Assembly (NCBI GenBank): GCA_030628245.1
Contig: DAOVRI010000099.1
Coordinates: forward strand, 1 to 6,518
Direction: 5' to 3'
Source of the DNA: Dehalococcoidales bacterium
Lineage (GTDB): Bacteria > Chloroflexota > Dehalococcoidia > Dehalococcoidales > RBG-16-60-22
Length of the DNA: 6,518 bases
This document shows, in pieces, positions 1 through 6,129 of the stretch (the stretch's first letter is position 1; the number at the start of each line of letters is the position of its first letter). The position numbers and the translations under genes are program-made. Under the pieces are notes generated by a model. It saw only the letters and a list, made by a program, of their open reading frames with translations, was not told the origin of the DNA and did not search any database.

Positions 1-15
1 CTTCACCCCATAAGG

Positions 16-468
16 TCAGTCGGAACTGATAGCTTCTTCAAGGAACAGGTCTAAATCAGGCTCGTCTTCATCACCGATTCTCCGCTCGAGGCGGGACATT
101 ACCTCCACCATGCGGTGATTGACGACGTAGTTCTTGATAGTTGTATCCACCTGGGGACAAACGAGGACACAGGCATTACACAGGTCGCAGTCCTCACCAA
201 CGATGCTTTCCAGGGCCATGGAAGTACGCTGCTCCGTTTTCTCGCGGCGGGACGGTTCGCGGGATAAAAAGGGGCAGATATCGACGCAGTTCCCGCAGCC
301 CAGGCACTCTTTGTGCCCGCTGATGTCCTCGGCGATATTCAGCGAATGGGCCGTGCCGAACCCGCTGGAGAGAAGACGACACCTGCCTACCGGAGGGCAT
401 TTGGTATTCAGGATTTCATTCAGGATGCCCTCTATCTCTCTAATATCCCGTTGAACAGGTAGTGGCAT
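16..468 (-). CDS. Small protein with two [4Fe-4S] motifs, HdrC-like electron-transfer subunit
   Basis: A 150-residue protein with two complete CxxCxxCxxxCP motifs: Cys55/58/61/65 and Cys94/97/100/104. It should therefore carry two [4Fe-4S] clusters and act as an electron-transfer subunit. There is no signal peptide or membrane segment, so it is expected to be cytoplasmic. The N-terminal part (1-50) is not a recognisable domain and holds two extra cysteines, Cys24 and Cys30. The C-terminus is very acidic. The ATG follows a GGGAGA ribosome binding site about 7 bases upstream. The gene lies 30 bases after the flavoprotein gene on the same strand, so it is the third gene of the operon. In size and cluster layout it resembles HdrC, which in known complexes connects an HdrB-type CCG-domain subunit to its partners. 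The HdrC likeness is inferred from layout. The two-cluster ferredoxin call is firm. Confidence 0.75.
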   Translation of the reverse strand: MPLPVQRDIREIEGILNEILNTKCPPVGRCRLLSSGFGTAHSLNIAEDISGHKECLGCGNCVDICPFLSREPSRREKTEQRTSMALESIVGEDCDLCNACVLVCPQVDTTIKNYVVNHRMVEVMSRLERRIGDEDEPDLDLFLEEAISSD

Positions 469-498
469 AATGTTTTTCTCCCAGTCTTGCAGTAAAAG

Positions 499-2133
499 TT
501 AATCCGCCTGGAATACCTGTCTGGTATATCCGTGGGCACGTTTGACATAGTCCGGCAGTAGCCGCGGTGAGACCGGACGCTCCCTGGCCAGGCCTGCCCG
601 CTCAAGGTCTTTCTGCCATTGGCGCAGATGTTCCAGTGTCGGACTGCCTCTTTTCACTTCTTTAGCATACCGGGCCGCCGCCCGACCAGCCCTCCTCCCG
701 AAGACAAATAGCTCCAGAGTCGAGTTGCCGATGAGGCGGTTCCGCCCGTGCACACCGCCGGTACACTCGCCGGCTGCGTAAAGTCCCGGCACATTGGTAG
801 CCCCGTCGGTATCAATCTTAATGCCGCCGTTCTGATAATGCAGGGTGGGATAAACCAGAATCGGCTCACGGGTAATATCGATATTGAAGCGGCGGAACTG
901 CCGCACCATGGCGGGCAGTTCCCGGGCAATCGTGCCCTCACCCCGGAGGATATCAATCATTGGCGAGTCCAGCCAGACACCAAGCTCTCCGTTGGGCGTC
1001 CGGAGTCCGTACTGACGTCCCTGGCATTCACGGATAATGGCCGATGCGACGGTATCCCGGGGTTCCAAGGGCATGACGAACTGTTCTCCATTGCTGTTTA
1101 CCAGCTGCGCCCCCAGCGTCCTTACTTTCTCGGTAACCAGCTGCCCCAGAATCTGGAGCGGGTAAACGGCGCCGGTGGGGTGATACTGCATGGTATCTAT
1201 GAAAATCAATTCGGCGCCGGCGCGGTAGGCCAGCACCAGGCCGTCAGCCGTGGCGCCGTAGTGATTGGTGGTGGGGAAACCCTGAATATGCAGACGCCCG
1301 ATGCCGCCGGTGGTCATGACTACCGCCCTGGCTCTCACGATGATTAGCTCTTCGGTCTCCATGTTGAGCAGTATGGCGCCGGCTATCTGCCCGCGGTCGT
1401 CCAGTATCAGCTCGACGGCCGGGGCGAACTCGAGGTAGTCTATCTTCTTATTCTGAAGCTCGTCACGGAGAACGCGCATTTCCTCCAGTCCGGTATAGTC
1501 CCGTGCGGAGTGCAGCCGCCGCCTTGACGTGCCGCCGCCGGATAGTTCGTACATGGCCCCGTCCGGCTCTTTGTCCCAGTTCACCCCCAGCTTCTCCAGC
1601 CACTTTATCGCCGATGGGGCATCTTTCACCAGAACCTCCACCAGCTCCGGGATGTTCTCGAAGTGGCCGCCGCCCATGGTATCCAGATAGTGAATCGCCG
1701 GCGAGTCGTTGGGCCGGTCGGCGGCCTGGGTGCCCGCCTGCGCCCCGACGGTATTGGCATCCCCCAGGCGCAGCTTGGTGGTGATAAAGACCCTGGCCCC
1801 GGCTTCGTGGGCCAGCAGTGCCGCCGAAGCCCCGGCACCTCCGCAGCCGATTACCAGAACATCCACGTTATGGTCGGGCTTGGAGGGGTCGATTCTGTCC
1901 GGGTCAATCCGGCTGTTCCCCTCCAGTAAATCGGCCAGTTCCAGGGGCGTGGCATCGCCCTTGTTGATGCCCACCTGCAATTTGTGCATGCTCGTGGCGA
2001 TATAGTCGGGGTGGTACTCCCGCAGCAGGTCGGCTTTTTCATCTTCGGCAAGGCGCGGGATAGTTTCGATGAGTCGCCTCACCCGGGTATCTTCCACGAG
2101 ATGAATGCTTTCTTCCAGATAAGCTGGGTACAT
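499..2133 (-). CDS. FrdA/SdhA-family FAD flavoprotein (fumarate reductase/succinate dehydrogenase-like catalytic subunit)
   Basis: A 544-residue flavoprotein of the fumarate reductase/succinate dehydrogenase/L-aspartate oxidase superfamily. The FAD-binding Rossmann motif GCGGAG is at 96-101, TGGIGR at 275-280, and the second FAD segment, GLYAAGE followed by GVHGRNRLIGNS, at about 450-471. Residues matching known dicarboxylate-site residues are present: His318 in QYHPTG, Arg359 in RDTVAS, His432 in PTLHYQNGG and Arg466 in NRL. Fumarate/succinate-type chemistry is therefore plausible. The position that is the FAD-linked histidine in classical SdhA/FrdA (HTVAA) is Asn127 here (NTVGA), so FAD is probably bound non-covalently. 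About 90 residues precede the Rossmann fold, against roughly 10 in E. coli enzymes, and the C-terminal domain is short. The gene starts 12 bases after the iron-sulfur subunit stop, with a weak GGGTG ribosome site. Direction of catalysis and exact substrate cannot be read from the sequence. Confidence 0.9.
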   Translation of the reverse strand: MYPAYLEESIHLVEDTRVRRLIETIPRLAEDEKADLLREYHPDYIATSMHKLQVGINKGDATPLELADLLEGNSRIDPDRIDPSKPDHNVDVLVIGCGGAGASAALLAHEAGARVFITTKLRLGDANTVGAQAGTQAADRPNDSPAIHYLDTMGGGHFENIPELVEVLVKDAPSAIKWLEKLGVNWDKEPDGAMYELSGGGTSRRRLHSARDYTGLEEMRVLRDELQNKKIDYLEFAPAVELILDDRGQIAGAILLNMETEELIIVRARAVVMTTGGIGRLHIQGFPTTNHYGATADGLVLAYRAGAELIFIDTMQYHPTGAVYPLQILGQLVTEKVRTLGAQLVNSNGEQFVMPLEPRDTVASAIIRECQGRQYGLRTPNGELGVWLDSPMIDILRGEGTIARELPAMVRQFRRFNIDITREPILVYPTLHYQNGGIKIDTDGATNVPGLYAAGECTGGVHGRNRLIGNSTLELFVFGRRAGRAAARYAKEVKRGSPTLEHLRQWQKDLERAGLARERPVSPRLLPDYVKRAHGYTRQVFQAD

Positions 2134-2145
2134 TTGTAAACACCC

Positions 2146-2850
2146 TTATTCCCAGTGTTGTTCCAGAGCCGGTTCCATGTCGCGCTCGGCGTACCGGCGG
2201 CGCAGCTCTTTGTTACCGGCCTCTTTCAATCCCTCTATCTCGGCATCGAACTTGCCGGACTCTATTTCACTTATTCTATTATCCAGGTGCTCGGAAACAG
2301 GCGCCAGGTAACGACCGTATAGACGACGGCACAGCAGGGCCACGTTATAGGGCACCAGCCCCTGCGGGCAGCGGGCCGCGCACAGGCCGCACATCACACA
2401 GTCGAAAGACTTATCGGCCACCGCCCGGATATCACCCCTGAGGGCATCGGTCATAAACCACATTACTTCGAGTTCCTGGGGGCAGGTCTTGGTGCAGGTA
2501 TTGCACCCGAAGCATTTCACTATGTCCGGGTACAGTGCTTTGATTTTTTCGCCGTCGGGCTCCAGCTTTTCCAAATCGTAAACGGCCTTGGCAGCCGGGA
2601 AGAAAGGTATCTGTACCAGGCACATGTCCGGCTCCACGGCCTTCTGGCAGGCGAGGTCGTACCTGAGTTGGGGGTCGTTTTTAAAGTTATAAATAGTCGC
2701 GCAGGCGCCGCAGAAACCGGCACGGCAGCCGCAGCCGCGAAGCATACGGTAGCCGCTGTATTCCAGCGCCGTCAGGATGGTGAGTCCTTCCGGGACCTGA
2801 CAGTGCCTGCCCATAATATAAATATCGATTAACCTGGCCTGTTCTGCCAT
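2146..2850 (-). CDS. FrdB/SdhB-like iron-sulfur subunit with one [2Fe-2S] and two [4Fe-4S] motifs
   Basis: A 234-residue iron-sulfur protein that should carry electrons to or from the flavoprotein encoded next to it. The N-terminal domain (about 5-95) is ferredoxin-like with a [2Fe-2S] set: Cys42, Cys47, Cys50 and Cys68, with an extra Cys40. The C-terminal half has two complete motifs, Cys113/116/119/123 and Cys151/154/157/161, the second followed by PQGLVP, which resembles the CPKGLNP of SdhB. Classical SdhB/FrdB has a [3Fe-4S] centre as its third cluster. Here all four cysteines are present, so a [4Fe-4S] is more likely. The tail (about 190-234) is charged and probably helical. No HdrB-type CCG domain is fused to it, unlike methanogen TfrB. 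The ATG has GGGGAG four bases upstream. It is the first gene of the operon, 72 bases downstream of tRNA-Leu on the same strand. Confidence 0.88.
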   Translation of the reverse strand: MAEQARLIDIYIMGRHCQVPEGLTILTALEYSGYRMLRGCGCRAGFCGACATIYNFKNDPQLRYDLACQKAVEPDMCLVQIPFFPAAKAVYDLEKLEPDGEKIKALYPDIVKCFGCNTCTKTCPQELEVMWFMTDALRGDIRAVADKSFDCVMCGLCAARCPQGLVPYNVALLCRRLYGRYLAPVSEHLDNRISEIESGKFDAEIEGLKEAGNKELRRRYAERDMEPALEQHWE

Positions 2851-2922
2851 TTAACTCCCCGGTTCTTAGAGTACGTTATGTCAAATCCCTCAGATTAAGG
2901 ACTGGAAACAATGCTATCGATA

Positions 2923-3009
2923 TGGTGCCGAGGGGGAGATTTGAACTCCCACGCGCTTACGCGCACCACCCCCTCAAGATGGCGTGTCTACCGATTCCAC
3001 CACCTCGGC
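2923..3009 (-). tRNA. tRNA-Leu (anticodon GAG)
   Basis: The minus strand folds into a complete class II tRNA. The acceptor stem is GCCGAGG with CCTCGGC, the discriminator is A, and CCA is encoded in the DNA. The anticodon stem is CCATC/GGTGG with loop TTGAGGG, giving anticodon GAG (plus-strand 2973-2975), which reads CUC and CUU leucine codons. A long variable arm closes on a GTAA loop, and the T arm is GGGAG/CTCCC around TTCAAAT. No clear terminator separates it from the iron-sulfur subunit gene 72 bases downstream, so read-through into that operon is possible. Confidence 0.96.
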
Positions 3010-3020
3010 ACGAAAATTCA

Positions 3021-3087
3021 TGGCAGGAGTGGGAGGACTCGAACCCCCGACCGGCGGTTTTGGAGTTCTAAGCCCAATGTCACTCCT
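3021..3087 (-). tRNA. Degenerate tRNA-Trp (CCA)-like gene, probable pseudogene or 3' fragment
   Basis: The 3' half is a good tRNA-Trp: anticodon loop CTCCAAA (anticodon CCA, plus-strand 3061-3063), 3' anticodon strand ACCGC, variable loop CGGTC, T arm GGGGG/CCTCC around TTCGAGT, acceptor strand CACTCCT, discriminator G and encoded CCA. A perfectly complementary 5' acceptor strand AGGAGTG sits at 3081-3087. Only 15 bases lie between it and the anticodon loop, where about 25 are expected. Those bases cannot form a D arm, and the 5' anticodon strand (TAGAA) does not pair with ACCGC. The gene as written should not give a normal tRNA. It lies 11 bases upstream of tRNA-Leu on the same strand. It may be a deletion pseudogene, an integration-site remnant or a sequence error. 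Confidence 0.6.
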
Positions 3088-3100
3088 AGTGCCATTAGAT

Positions 3101-3130
3101 AGCATAACGCCTTATCTGGTCTGGCGTCAA
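3101..3130 (-). promoter_or_regulatory. Putative sigma70-type promoter for the tRNA pair
   Basis: On the minus strand a TTGACG box (plus 3125-3130) is followed after 18 bases by TATGCT (plus 3101-3106). These match the TTGACA/TATAAT consensus at five and four of six positions. The predicted transcription start falls just before the AGGAGTG acceptor strand of the tRNA-Trp-like gene, the expected place for a tRNA promoter. It could also drive tRNA-Leu and, by read-through, the flavoprotein operon. Confidence 0.42.
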
Positions 3131-3641
3131 GCACCAGTTTGTAGCTAGTTGTGCTACCCTGTGCCACTGGGTGCTAAACAGTTTGTCGGCAAAATGTCGG
3201 CAAACCAGCCCCCTCCTAGAGAAATATCAAGGGCTTGTGATTAGGTAACAAATGTTAAGATGGCGGGTTCCCAAATATCCGCAACACTTCAATTAGCCCA
3301 GGAGTAAGGCCCCCAGCCGCGAGAGGCGTACGAGTGGTTTATGGTGCCGCTCTCGAAAAGCGTGAAAGTCTGAAAGACCCCGAGTATATCTTTCCGTTGA
3401 ACAATTCGCCCTTTTGTTGACTCATGACGCCGGTGGATACAAGTGGTTTCCCGGGATGCTATAGCTTGTCCGGAGTGTTCTGAACGGGTTTGACAATCGT
3501 ATGCGACGAGATATATCATTTGGATTGCGACTCAAGAGGGACGCGAGCCAGCTTGCTGCGAGTTGATACAGGAAATCCCGGATTAATATATAGCTTGGCC
3601 AATAACCGTACCAATGTTCCCACTTAGGGATGACAGTTTCC
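3131..3641. other. Gene-poor spacer between the tRNAs and the AprA-like operon
   Basis: No convincing gene is present. Minus-strand open frames at 3289-3519 and 3422-3673 overlap each other, lack ribosome sites and give proteins I do not recognise. A minus-strand frame ending in a stop at 3154-3156 encodes a short stretch including ADILPTN, preceded by a stop at 3241-3243. This could be the tail of a decayed gene, but it is too short to identify. The triplet GTGCTA, GTGCCA, GTGCTA recurs every 10 bases at 3151, 3161 and 3171, next to an 11-bp tandem repeat. The section looks like decayed or foreign sequence. Confidence 0.4.
3184..3204. repeat. Short tandem direct repeat, 11-bp period
   Basis: The decamer TGTCGGCAAA occurs at 3184-3193 and again at 3195-3204, giving two tandem copies one helical turn apart. 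Nearby, GTGCTA-type hexamers recur at a 10-base period (3151-3176). Phased short repeats like these can be protein-binding sites such as integrase arm sites, but they may be chance or part of decayed coding sequence. Confidence 0.5.
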
Positions 3642-3670
3642 TGATGATTGACGTCAGACATAGCTATAAT
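3642..3670 (+). promoter_or_regulatory. Possible promoter for the AprA-like operon
   Basis: A perfect TATAAT box at 3665-3670 lies 54 bases before the TTG start of the flavoprotein gene. A hexamer at the expected -35 distance (3642-3647, TGATGA) is a poor match. A better TTGACG at 3648-3653 is too close (11-base spacer). The latter is part of the 8-bp palindrome TGACGTCA (3649-3656), which could be an operator that compensates for a weak -35 box. That regulatory role is inference. Confidence 0.38.
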
Positions 3671-3709
3671 CACCTATTCAGGTTAGAACAGAAGATTGAG
3701 TAAGTCATA

Positions 3710-3717
3710 AAGGAGGT
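3710..3717 (+). promoter_or_regulatory. Strong ribosome binding site that fixes a TTG start
   Basis: AAGGAGGT is a full match to the anti-Shine-Dalgarno sequence and ends 7 bases before TTG at 3725. No in-frame ATG or GTG stands nearer to it, and the encoded protein reaches its FAD motif about 36 residues later, as expected for AprA-type proteins. This decides the TTG start. Confidence 0.85.
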
Positions 3718-3724
3718 TAAGAAA

Positions 3725-5680
3725 TTGAGTACCTGGCATGATTATTTTAAGGAACAAGGTCACGCGCCGGACTGGCCGTATCCTGTCCGCTACGACCAGG
3801 AGCAGGAAATCGATGCCGATGTCCTGGTGATTGGAGGCGGTATCGCCGGTTGCTGGGCGGCCATCAGTGCTGCCAAGCAAGGACTGAACGTGGCGCTGGT
3901 AGAAAAGGGTGATACTATCAGGAGCGGCGCCGGTGGTCCCGGATGCGATCACTGGTGTAATGCTCCCGCAAACCCTTTATCCAATGTGGACCCGGATGAG
4001 TGGGCAGAGCACATGGCCGACCGTCCGTACTGCAACGGTATCGGCCTCCAGATCCAGTGCCGTGAGAACTATGATTGTCTGCTTGAACTGGAACAAATGG
4101 GCGGCAAAGTTAGAGATACCGGCGATGATTACCTGGGCGCTGAAGGCCGGGATGAAAAGACCAAAATCATGTTTTCCCCACGCTATACTCGAGTACATAG
4201 TTATCTCGCCTCAGCCGAGACAGATGAAGACAAAATGAAATTCTATCAAGCGGACCATACCAGGAACAACGTGGTAATACGGGTCTGGGGGAGCACTTTT
4301 AAACCCGCATTGAAAAAGGAATGCCAGCGCTTAGGGGTAAGAATTTTTGACCGCGTGGCAGTGACCAGCCTGCTCACCGAGAACGGAGTCCAGGGCGCCC
4401 GGGTAGTCGGGGCCACCGGCCTCAACAACCGTACCGGTGAATTCATGATTTTTAAATCTAAATCGGCTATCCTCGCCACCGCTGGAGCCGGGTCGATATG
4501 GCTGATAAGCACCGAATTAGGCGGGTATTCCAACATGATGTCCCGGACAATTACGGGCGACGGCACCGTCATGGCCTGGAAAGCCGGGGCCGAACTGACC
4601 ACGATGGAAGCCGCTGGAGTCCTGCGTATTGCTACCGGCCATAAGCATAAGTGGTATACCGGGGCAGGCGACGCCAGTTATGAGAATGTTCCAATCGTCG
4701 ATGCCAACGGCAAAAGGGTACCGTATCCGACACAGGGTTGGGCTGATTGGGGAGCTATGATGCCGGTGCCTGATGTTGAGCAAGCTATCCGGAAAGGCAT
4801 CCTCTCAGGTGAATATGCGCTGCCGTTCTACGGCGATTTCCCGTCCATGCCGGAGGTCGAGAGAAATGCCACCTGGAAACTGATGCTGGGAGAAGAATCT
4901 ACGACGAAAATTATTATCGACACTTTCAACAAAGCTGGCTATGACCAGAGCCGGGACTTACTCCAGAGTTACAAGTTTATTGAGGGCAGCAGTTTACCGC
5001 AATGGCGGGAGGCCGGTTACGGCGGCGGCGTGATAGTCGACTGGAACTTGAAAACTACTCTCGATGGGCTGTATGCCGCCGGAATGCAGATGTTTTCTCC
5101 CGAGGACCATAGTTATGCGGCGGCAACCGGCAGGTATGCCGGCCGAAAAGCCGCAGCCTATGCCCGGGAGGTCGGTGAGTCCAAAATATCCCGTGAACAG
5201 GTCATCCTTGAGAAAGCCCGGGTTTACGCCCCGGTTAAGCGGAGCAGCGGCATGGAGTGGAAAGAGCTGCATGCCGGTATTGCGAGAGCCATGCAATATT
5301 ATGTCAGCGAATTCAAAACCGAGTCTCTTCTTAATATGGGTCTCGATACCTTGCGAAAAATCGAAGAGGAATCGGTGCCTCAACTGTTCGCTCTGGACCC
5401 GCATAAGCTGATGCGCAGTCTGGAAGACCTAAGTCTTTTAACCTACGCTCAAATCATCATTCATGCTTCGCTGGCACGCAAGGCCAGCAGTGTCCCGCTG
5501 AACTTCCAGAGGATAGACTACCCGACTCTGGACCCGCCGGAGTGGAGAAAGTTCCTTACGATTAAACAGGAAAACAGCAAGGTCAAAACCGGAGAACTGC
5601 CGCTGACCTTCTGGGGTAACATGAAGGAACAGTATGAAGCCCATAATAAAGACTATACCGGTGTATATAAGGGGAAATGA
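3725..5680 (+). CDS. AprA-like FAD flavoprotein of the fumarate reductase superfamily, substrate unknown
   Basis: A 651-residue flavoprotein, very near the length of adenylylsulfate reductase alpha subunit AprA. The FAD Rossmann motif GGGIAG is at 37-42 with acidic Glu60 ending the second strand, then RSGAG (66-70), ILATAGAG (249-256), the second FAD segment TTLDGLYAAGM (444-454), and a C-terminal helical domain. From memory, residues 559-610 (DPHKLMR, LARK, DYPTLDPPEW) follow the AprA C-terminus closely. The classical HPTG motif of fumarate reductases is absent. The AprA region around FxDGYGPVGAW, and the His before GEAGFW that helps bind AMP/sulfite, have no obvious counterparts (here GVLRIATGHKHKW and REAGYGGGVIVD). 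APS reduction is therefore doubtful. No signal peptide or membrane segment is seen. The start is TTG with a strong ribosome site. A ferredoxin gene follows after 54 bases and probably encodes its electron partner. Confidence 0.85.
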   Translation: MSTWHDYFKEQGHAPDWPYPVRYDQEQEIDADVLVIGGGIAGCWAAISAAKQGLNVALVEKGDTIRSGAGGPGCDHWCNAPANPLSNVDPDEWAEHMADRPYCNGIGLQIQCRENYDCLLELEQMGGKVRDTGDDYLGAEGRDEKTKIMFSPRYTRVHSYLASAETDEDKMKFYQADHTRNNVVIRVWGSTFKPALKKECQRLGVRIFDRVAVTSLLTENGVQGARVVGATGLNNRTGEFMIFKSKSAILATAGAGSIWLISTELGGYSNMMSRTITGDGTVMAWKAGAELTTMEAAGVLRIATGHKHKWYTGAGDASYENVPIVDANGKRVPYPTQGWADWGAMMPVPDVEQAIRKGILSGEYALPFYGDFPSMPEVERNATWKLMLGEESTTKIIIDTFNKAGYDQSRDLLQSYKFIEGSSLPQWREAGYGGGVIVDWNLKTTLDGLYAAGMQMFSPEDHSYAAATGRYAGRKAAAYAREVGESKISREQVILEKARVYAPVKRSSGMEWKELHAGIARAMQYYVSEFKTESLLNMGLDTLRKIEEESVPQLFALDPHKLMRSLEDLSLLTYAQIIIHASLARKASSVPLNFQRIDYPTLDPPEWRKFLTIKQENSKVKTGELPLTFWGNMKEQYEAHNKDYTGVYKGK

Positions 5681-5724
5681 TAGTTTCAAAATCAACACTA
5701 CACCTATTAAATACACTGGTTTTT

Positions 5725-5729
5725 GGAGG
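5725..5729 (+). promoter_or_regulatory. Ribosome binding site for the ferredoxin gene
   Basis: GGAGG lies 5 bases before ATG at 5735. An upstream in-frame TTG at 5723 overlaps this site and would put it inside the coding region, so the ATG at 5735 is the better start. Confidence 0.8.
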
Positions 5730-5734
5730 AAAAG

Positions 5735-6031
5735 ATGTCTAAGGAAAAAGTAAGCGCCATGCCTAATATTACTACACCGAGTGCTCCGGTAGTTTTTAAT
5801 CCTGATATCTGCGACGGGTGCAATACCTGCGTAGAAGTCTGCCAGATAGACGTGTTCATACCCAATCCAGAGAAAGGCAAACCACCTATCATATTGCATC
5901 CTGATGAATGCTGGTATGGCGGCTGCTGTGTTAATGATTGCCCCCGTCCCGGGGCTATCACATTCAAGTGGGCGCTACAGCACCGAGGGTACTGGAAGAA
6001 CAAGGCCACCGGGGAAGTCCATCAAATCTAG
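5735..6031 (+). CDS. AprB-like small ferredoxin with an altered second cluster motif
   Basis: A 98-residue ferredoxin, probably the electron partner of the AprA-like flavoprotein encoded just upstream. The first motif is complete: Cys26, Cys29, Cys32 and Cys36, followed by Gln instead of the usual Pro. The second reads C-W-Y-G-G-C-C-V-N-D-C-P: Cys59, Cys65 and Cys69 are in register, but the usual second cysteine is Gly62, with Cys64 two residues on as a possible substitute. The CW start and PGAI ending recall the second cluster of AprB. The long C-terminal tail that AprB wraps around AprA is mostly missing (98 residues against about 150), and the family's insertion in cluster I is absent. The gene shares strand and probably transcript with its neighbour. 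No terminator is seen in the 54-base gap between them. Confidence 0.85.
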   Translation: MSKEKVSAMPNITTPSAPVVFNPDICDGCNTCVEVCQIDVFIPNPEKGKPPIILHPDECWYGGCCVNDCPRPGAITFKWALQHRGYWKNKATGEVHQI

Positions 6032-6129
6032 CCGCTTGGAATTCGGATGCATCGCCGGCGGAAAGGACTCCATTACACGGAGCAAGCAGTCAAGAACGAC
6101 TGAAAGTTGGGCAGAGCCTTTACCCGTCG

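Noticed and set aside
1..15. Possible GTG start of a following minus-strand gene at position 6
   Set aside because: Only two codons lie in the window and the ribosome site is unclear, so it cannot be supported.
748..1347. 199-codon plus-strand open frame opposite the FrdA-like gene
   Set aside because: It is antisense to a protein with many conserved motifs and its translation shows no recognisable domain. It is a shadow of a GC-rich gene.
2856..2884. TTGACA on the minus strand (plus 2879-2884) as a promoter for the flavoprotein operon
   Set aside because: The sequence 16-18 bases downstream is GC-rich around the ribosome site and has no acceptable -10 box.
3289..3673. Two overlapping minus-strand frames in the spacer
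   Set aside because: They overlap in different frames, lack ribosome sites, begin with weak starts and show no known motifs. At most they are decayed sequence.
3671..5708. CACCTATT found upstream of both right-arm genes (3671-3678 and 5701-5708)
   Set aside because: Eight bases shared over this length is close to chance, and the two copies lie at different distances from their genes.
5438..5899. 153-codon minus-strand frame with hydrophobic stretches
   Set aside because: It lies antisense to the end of the AprA-like gene and the ferredoxin gene, both well supported. The hydrophobic look comes from the reverse complement.
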